Assembly: GCA_036768485.1 (NCBI GenBank)
Contig: JAVLUZ010000745.1
Location: 62,001 to 126,000, forward strand
Direction: 5' to 3'
Origin: Mermis nigrescens
Lineage: Eukaryota > Nematoda > Enoplea > Mermithida > Mermithidae
DNA: 64,000 bases
Positions 58,225-64,000 of this stretch are shown here, piece after piece. The notes under the pieces are model-generated. The model was not told the DNA's origin and did not search any database. It saw only the letters and a list, made by a program, of their open reading frames with translations. The position numbers and the translations under genes were made by a program. Within the stretch, counting starts at the first letter, position 1, and the number at the start of each line of letters is the position of its first letter.

Positions 58225-58869
58225 CAGTAGACTTTCTTATCTAAGTAGAGCATGCAATGTGGTAGCAAATTACGTAAGACAATAGGGCACCTGCACGTGT
58301 CATAAAAGAACCTATAGATAACAGTAAAAACGTTTTATGTAATTTGCAAACAACAGTAACACAACTACAGTAAATTTTTGCTGAGTAACAATCTGGATTC
58401 AACGGAACAGAGTAGAACAATGACTGGCGGGAAGAGCTAAAGCATGATGAGATGATTTTTGTAAGACCAGACTCATTTATAGAGGGGAGATACCTCTTTT
58501 GGTCCGACAGTCAAACGGACAGTTTTTTGAAGTATTTTCACGTGATGTCTGGTTACCTTAGTTGTTTTATACCTTGTGAATAGATAATTGCATGGGACTT
58601 GGATTTACATTTAAAGATATAGATCAAACCTGATTTCAAAAAGTCGAGAAAAAGTTAGCTCAATTTTTGATTTGGAAGAAGGACCCCGTTGCACGTAGGT
58701 ATATAAAATGTGTTTTCACAAGTACAACATTTTATTCTTACTTAACTAGTTAACTAGTTAATTTCGCCTAGTTAAGCAATAACTTAACTAGGCCAGTTTC
58801 TGTAATGCGAGTTAATCAATAACTAATGACTAAGCCATTTTTACTAAGTTTAACAATGCTAGCTTAGGC

Positions 58870-59035
58870 CCTATTCAATTCAAAAGATACAAGGAGTAAT
58901 TGCAAAAATTAAAGAATTAAGTGGTCATCATTGAAACCATGTGGTTCATTTAAATCATATACGTCCTCTTCATGGTGAAAGACATAATGTTGCAGATGAA
59001 GCTAACTCTTTGTGTGAGGGCAGCATCAAATTTTA
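58870..59035 (+). pseudogene. Element D integrase C-terminal tail
   Basis: After the hAT-type element, coding similarity resumes with KIKELSGHH and VHLNHIRPLHGE, like the HVNRLK tail of Ty3 integrases. One stop interrupts it. No extra ORF follows, unlike element C. Confidence 0.5.
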
Positions 59036-59187
59036 AATATGGGATTATCTCTAAAAAGAAACTTATTAAATATTAATATCTTAATCATAATTAATATTTG
59101 GCTAATCTTGGAATTAAATTAATTCCAAGCCAAATCATATTTATTAGCATAATTATTACATCTTTATTGGATACTATGGTACATATT

Positions 59188-59298
<111 letters not shown>

Positions 59299-59720
59299 TT
59301 TGCTGTATTATTAAAAGTTATTGGATGTATTGAATATGCCCAAATGGCACAAAACTTTATCAAAAATCTGATCCTTTTATCCAATTTAATCACATTTAAA
59401 TTAAAGGTTTTCCATATTTTTGAAATAACCACATTTCTTTAACAATAGATGATCAATGATATCTCGCAACCTCAAAAATTCAACTTCGTCGTGCTTACTA
59501 CAAACTTCCATTTATTTATTTTCTGCTTTAATCCCAACTTTGATAACAATGAATTGATCATACTTCATGATACACATTACTCCCCTAATGGTGTCAACAA
59601 TACAATAAGAAGGCAGTAGCCAAAACTGCCCAACAAACACTGATCTAGAATTTTATAATTTTCTAGCTAACCCCTTATAATATTTGCTTAAACTGCTCAT
59701 GAAAATTTATCCAAAATTGT

Positions 59721-59733
59721 AAAAGGGGAGGAA
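59721..59733 (+). promoter_or_regulatory. Polypurine tract, element D
   Basis: AAAAGGGGAGGAA directly abuts the 3' LTR, a textbook plus-strand primer tract. Confidence 0.8.
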
Positions 59734-59960
59734 TGTAACGCTTCTCAACGTCAGACCATGCTTTCCATGTTCAACTATTGGCGCCGAGTGATAATTTGAG
59801 ATTTTATGTATTAGTAGGTAACTAATTAAGTAGAACAAACATGTTATCTAAAATAGGTGACAGGAACAATTTATTTTTTCATATAAATACTAGTGTTAAT
59901 TCCAAATTAAGCTCTCTTTCTCTCTATATCAAATCTTTTCTATGTAACTGCCCACTTACA
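59734..59960 (+). repeat. Element D 3' LTR
   Basis: Pairs with 47196-47430. Ends CCCACTTACA and is followed by the CTAG duplication. Confidence 0.88.
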
Positions 59961-60064
59961 CTAGCCTATTTTTATATACATGTAGCATGTACATACATAA
60001 AAATATTGTTAGCCCACACCAGAAACTATTCCTTAAACTGACCCTGAATTGTATATGTGCAATA

Positions 60065-60587
60065 TAGTGTGTTTCAATTATTCAAGAGCTTTTTCAGTGA
60101 ATGTTATCGGATGCTACAGTAACCCCTTATTTCTTATTTACTGTAGGTTGCTAGATCTCACTGTTGCAACATAGTACAACAACATTTGTGTGACATAATT
60201 TATTCTTGTCTTTTAGCAGATCAATCAGCTTACAGATAAAAATCAGCGCATTCAGCTTATCCTAAGTTGTCACTTCAAACACAATAGACTAAAATGTTAA
60301 GAGACACTGCGAACTCCTGCATAGTGTAGTGATAAAACGTCTGCTTGTTGTCGAAGCAACCCGTGATCGACTCCAGCTGGTAGCCTTTTGTTTAGCACAC
60401 TTATTGTAGTATGTCCCAGCACTGATTAAATGCTTAAATTTATATGGGCGGATTAGTGAAATAAAAATGGAAGAATTCCAGCCATTTGCCCTCACTGAGC
60501 GCCAAATTACAGTAATCCATCTTCTTTTGCATACTGTAGCCTTTAAAAACATTGAATAAAAAGCTCTTGAATAAATGAAACAGACTA
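60065..60587. mobile_element. GTSTGTTTCA-end foldback element
   Basis: The left end TAGTGTGTTTCAATTATTCA then AGAGCTTTTT is inverted at the right as AAAAAGCTCTTGAAT then AAATGAAACAGACTA. Related to 45376-46877. A TACAGTAAYCC motif recurs inside both arms. Non-coding. Confidence 0.65.
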
Positions 60588-60650
60588 AGCAATGTAAAAA
60601 TGCTCTATAGAATTAAACTTGATGCCTTTGATTGACCATCCTCAAAACTA

Positions 60651-60870
60651 TAGCCTGTTTCATTCAACTTTGAAGTTTTATTTGAATTTTATCTGCATGA
60701 AACAGGCTACAAAAGTGGTTTAAACTTTGATACAGTAATGCGCTTTTGCTACAGCAAGCGTCTCACCATAACTCAATATACTGTAGAATATCACAACCAT
60801 ACTGTTAGATTAAACCACTTTTGTAAACTTTAAATTTTTCAAAAACCTCAAAAATAAATAAAACGGATTA
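60651..60870. mobile_element. GTCTGTTTCA-end foldback MITE
   Basis: Begins TAGCCTGTTTCATTCAAC and ends AAATAAAACGGATTA, with TA on both flanks. Inner inverted blocks CAAAAGTGGTTTAAAC (60713) and TTAAACCACTTTTGTA (60812) match 12346-12566. Confidence 0.6.
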
Positions 60871-61044
60871 TACTAATGCACTTAGAAAATTCACGCATTT
60901 TCAACCCATACCTACAAATCAAATTCTGGCTACATGCTGCACACTTTGGCAGTATGCCAAAATATGTACATAGTTCACTTTCTTGTTCAGCTAAAATAGT
61001 GACAGGATTTGATGCCATTGAGAGCAGGGCTTGGTTTCTCAAAT

Positions 61045-61185
61045 CTACACCTTTGTCAAGGTGGCACCTTGCTCAAAGGCGTCACCTTGGCTGAGGTGGC
61101 ACCTCCGGAGGTGGGACTCAAAAGTAGGGTCCCTAAAAAAATCTCCACCTTCGAAGGTTGCACCTTTGCTATTCAAAGGTAGAGG
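61045..61185. repeat. Cluster of AAGGTGGCACCTT-type palindromes
   Basis: Overlapping inverted motifs (AAGGTGGCACCTT, GAGGTGGCACCTC, CCTCCGGAGG, CCTTCGAAGG, AGGTTGCACCT) occupy about 140 bp, with a GGGACTC...GGGTCCC pair in the middle. It may be a compact hairpin element. No coding content. Confidence 0.6.
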
Positions 61186-61582
61186 TTTATAAAATTCCAA
61201 ACTTACTGTAGGTACGTTGCTGGGCCGGGGAGATTGACGCGCGTCTGTGTGTAGTTCTTGCTCCTGCATATTTCTCTGGTTCTACCAAAGGCGATATCAT
61301 TCACACACAAGTGATTTGAAGTTTTTATGAGATTTTCAAAGCAAATCATTATAACAAAGTTGTAGTTGTACAAAATTTTTGAACTAGGCCCACAAAGTGG
61401 TCTGAAAGCAAATTGCTTTTTGTCAAAATCCAAAAATATCCAGTGCTTAGCATCAAATTAATGTTTAGGTAGGATAGGTATCATATTATCTGCGCCTTCC
61501 TCATGTGCTTCAATCACTTTCTGCCTCATGTCAGATTTGTCGTCCAAATTATGTTTCAATCATATTTTTGAATAGATACAAG

Positions 61583-61838
61583 CACACCTGGGCGTGGGGG
61601 GTTTGGGGGTATGCATCCCCCAGAAACCAAAATACCCCCCCAGAAATCAAAATACCCCCCAGAATTCAAGTTTTGAAAATTTTTTTCGTTTTTTTTTGCA
61701 ATTTTTTGATGCCAATGGATAGTACCTGATGAGAAACGTCGACAAATGGTGTTTTTATCGCCATACCACCATTTTTAAGGCCATTTTTGACCTTCAAAAA
61801 ATCTTGCACCCCCAGAATTTTCTTGCTGCCGACGTATG
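61583..61838 (+). mobile_element. hAT-like MITE, no target duplication
   Basis: Complete-looking copy (CACACCTGGGCG...GCCGACGTATG), but the flanks GATACAAG and CCTTTGAG do not match, suggesting rearrangement after insertion. The region 61186-61582 has no supported gene, nor has 61839-62332. Confidence 0.8.
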
Positions 61839-62332
61839 CCTTTGAGTAATCCGGCACTTTTGTGCAGTTCAGGAAGTAGTATACCTATATAATATCAATT
61901 TTTTTATTTTATTGATTGATTATGGTCAATTTTGATATGCTGATTACAAATTTGCAAACATTTTGATACAGCTGCAATAATTTGTAAAATATTTCAATTT
62001 CGACATTTTTTTCAATTTTTTTAATTTAGCATTTCCAAATTTTGTAATGAATACGCTGACCACAAATTTGCAAACTTTTTCTATCCGGCTTTAATATTCC
62101 ATTAATCAAAAATACTTTTTCCAAAATTTTTTTAATTTGGTAAGTGTTTCCATTTAAATACTTGGAGAGAAAAAGACCACTTTAGGAGACTTCTTTTTCA
62201 GAGCATTTTTTGATCATTGGTAATTTCTTATTTGCTTAAGTTTTATTCAGCTCGTGAACTCATCATTCTCCAATGGGCGTACATAAAGAGGGCAATCAGC
62301 CAGCCTGTACATATGTGCGTCCCATCCCAACC

Positions 62333-62600
62333 ATACGTGGGCAGCAAGAAAATTCTGGGTGGGGGGGGGGGCTGCAAGATTTTTTTGAAGGTCAAAAAAT
62401 GGTTTTAAAAATAGTGGTATGGCGATAAAAACACCATTTTTCGACGTTTCTCTTCAAGCACTATCCATTAACATCAAAAAATTGCAAAAAAACGAAAAAA
62501 ATTTTCAAAAATCGAATTTGGGGGGGGTATTTTGATTTCTGGGGGGGGTATTTTGGTTTCTGGGGGGTGCATACCCCCAAACCCCCCACGCCCAGGTGTG
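62333..62600 (-). mobile_element. hAT-like MITE
   Basis: Reverse orientation (CATACGTGGGCAGC...CGCCCAGGTGTG). Perfect 8-bp duplication ATCCCAAC at 62325-62332 and 62601-62608. This copy is close to the apparent family consensus. Confidence 0.93.
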
Positions 62601-62666
62601 ATCCCAACCTTTGTTATTTTGGTGACATTCTTTTCTTATTGCTTTTTCTAAGCCCGCACACCTTCA

Positions 62667-63057
<391 letters not shown>

Positions 63058-63350
63058 TTAAAAAAATCTTAAATTTTTATTTTAAAAAGTATTTCCAAAG
63101 TCTGGCAAGTTTCACGTTTGATTATTCAGGCGTTATCCTTATGGAAATATATTTTCTTGTTAAATTTCTTATGTCAAAAGGAAAAATCACAAAACAGTGG
63201 TGTTTGCAGGTAGTTTCTAATATCCACGAGTGCGACACTAAAGTTTTTCTTGCAGATATTTTTCTGTTTGAGTATTTTAGCTGTTGTTCAATTTTAAATG
63301 AAAGTTCAATTATTTTTTATGTATCAATTTTAGGCTTACGTATTGTTTAT

Positions 63351-63535
63351 AAATGGCTGATGAACATTCTAATTCAACTCGCAGCCCCCTATCACTTTAG
63401 CGGAACGCATAAGACTGCTGGAATTTGTCCAAGATAACAAAATTCTTTTACTATCAAAGGATAGTAAAAGTGATGGATGGAAACAAAAGAATGCTAAATG
63501 GGACGGAGTAATTAAAGACTCCTGCCATATAACAT
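63351..63535 (+). pseudogene. Possible Myb/SANT-like (zeste-type) fragment or exon
   Basis: One frame reads [20 protein letters not shown], then KQKNAKWDGVIKD. This resembles the first helices of Myb/SANT-like DNA-binding domains found in zeste-type regulators and transposon proteins. An ATG at 63354 opens [15 protein letters not shown] in a different frame and hits a stop, so either a one-base break or a splice acceptor (CTCGCAG before CCCCC) is involved. No continuation is seen before a stop near 63540. The ORF at 63141-63437 in a third frame shows no motif. Confidence 0.3.
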
Positions 63536-63539
63536 TATA

Positions 63540-64000
63540 ATGTATGATAGTAATTTTTGCCTATTTAACGACTTTTGTAATAACAATTTAGATTTATTAA
63601 GCAATTTTTGTCGTATTTGAAGCATTTAGAACAATTTTTTATGCAAATTTTGGTTTTTTGACCACCTATTCTAAAAATTTTTTTAGATAGACTGACCCCC
63701 TATTGATCCGCCATAAGCAGGACCCCCTCTTTAGACCCCTTCTTGACTTCCCTAGAAAAGTTATCTGTTACATGTATGAGTCTAATGGATACCCTGGTTA
63801 CATGTTTTATGTGCAACACATCTAACAAATACTTCAAATGTGTAAATTAATGATGGAATGCTTTAATATAGTTTCAGTTGCCCTATTTTGCTTATTGACC
63901 TGCAGCTCCTTTTGTTTTTATTACAATTTGCTAGCAACTTAAACTGCAAATCCACAATGTCACGTTTATGAAAACAGTGGAAAAAGTGTTGGGAACAGAT
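63540..64000. other. No recognisable gene
   Basis: AT-rich sequence to the window end with no supported frame or element end. Confidence 0.5.

Larger units (their letters stand above)
57022..58861. mobile_element. hAT-type non-autonomous element in element D integrase
   Basis: Ends are TAGCGTTGTTAAA at the left and, reversed, TAGCATTGTTAAAC at the right. Flanks GCTTGGGC (57014-57021) and GCTTAGGC (58862-58869) are an 8-bp duplication with one mismatch. Sub-terminal GTTAACTA/TAGTTAAC repeats are dense at both ends (57039-57190, 58739-58830), a known hAT style. The 1.4-kb interior has no recognisable transposase and holds two hAT-like MITEs. Confidence 0.7.

Overview
This window looks like repeat-dense, AT-rich intergenic or heterochromatic DNA from an invertebrate animal. 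It holds transposable elements nested inside one another and no host gene I can defend. The mix of Ty3/Gypsy-type retroelements with envelope-like genes, Tc1/mariner-, hAT-, piggyBac- and Merlin-type DNA elements, a Penelope-type fragment, long (TA)n tracts and minisatellites is metazoan. A nematode or similar invertebrate is a guess; nothing here fixes the species.

Four large LTR retroelements form the backbone. I call them A (about 1190-7854, minus, left end missing), B (15825-26097, plus), C (26671-37096, minus) and D (47196-59960, plus). B, C and D have recognisable LTR pairs and 4-bp target duplications (CATC, TAGT, CTAG). All four share an unusual order: LTR, gag with zinc knuckles, a membrane glycoprotein (envelope-like) unit, aspartic protease, reverse transcriptase/RNase H, integrase, LTR. 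In the usual env-bearing Ty3 elements (errantiviruses) env lies after integrase; here it sits between nucleocapsid and protease. C is the best preserved. It has an uninterrupted 992-residue RT-RH-INT frame, LTRs differing at about ten sites, and an extra 466-codon frame after integrase that resembles a DEDD-type 3'-5' exonuclease fold (inference). A, B and D are riddled with stops, frameshifts and insertions.

About 19 copies of a 255-275 bp non-autonomous element are scattered through the window. They have short imperfect inverted ends (CACACCTGGGCG / CATACGTGGGC) and, in most copies, perfect 8-bp target duplications, as in the hAT superfamily. They interrupt gag of B, env of C, env of D, the Merlin transposase, a mariner-like MITE and each other, so they were active late.

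Layout: 1-1190 integrase relic and minisatellite; 1190-8160 element A; 8160-10600 degenerate tandem repeats; 10600-15660 foldback and MITE cluster; 15664-26189 a 30-bp minisatellite split by element B; 26671-37096 element C; 37457-37769 more of the minisatellite; 38146-47195 MITEs, a Merlin element and foldbacks; 47196-59960 element D with nested Penelope-like and hAT insertions; 60065-64000 foldbacks, MITEs, a 380-bp (TA)n tract and a possible Myb/SANT-like fragment.
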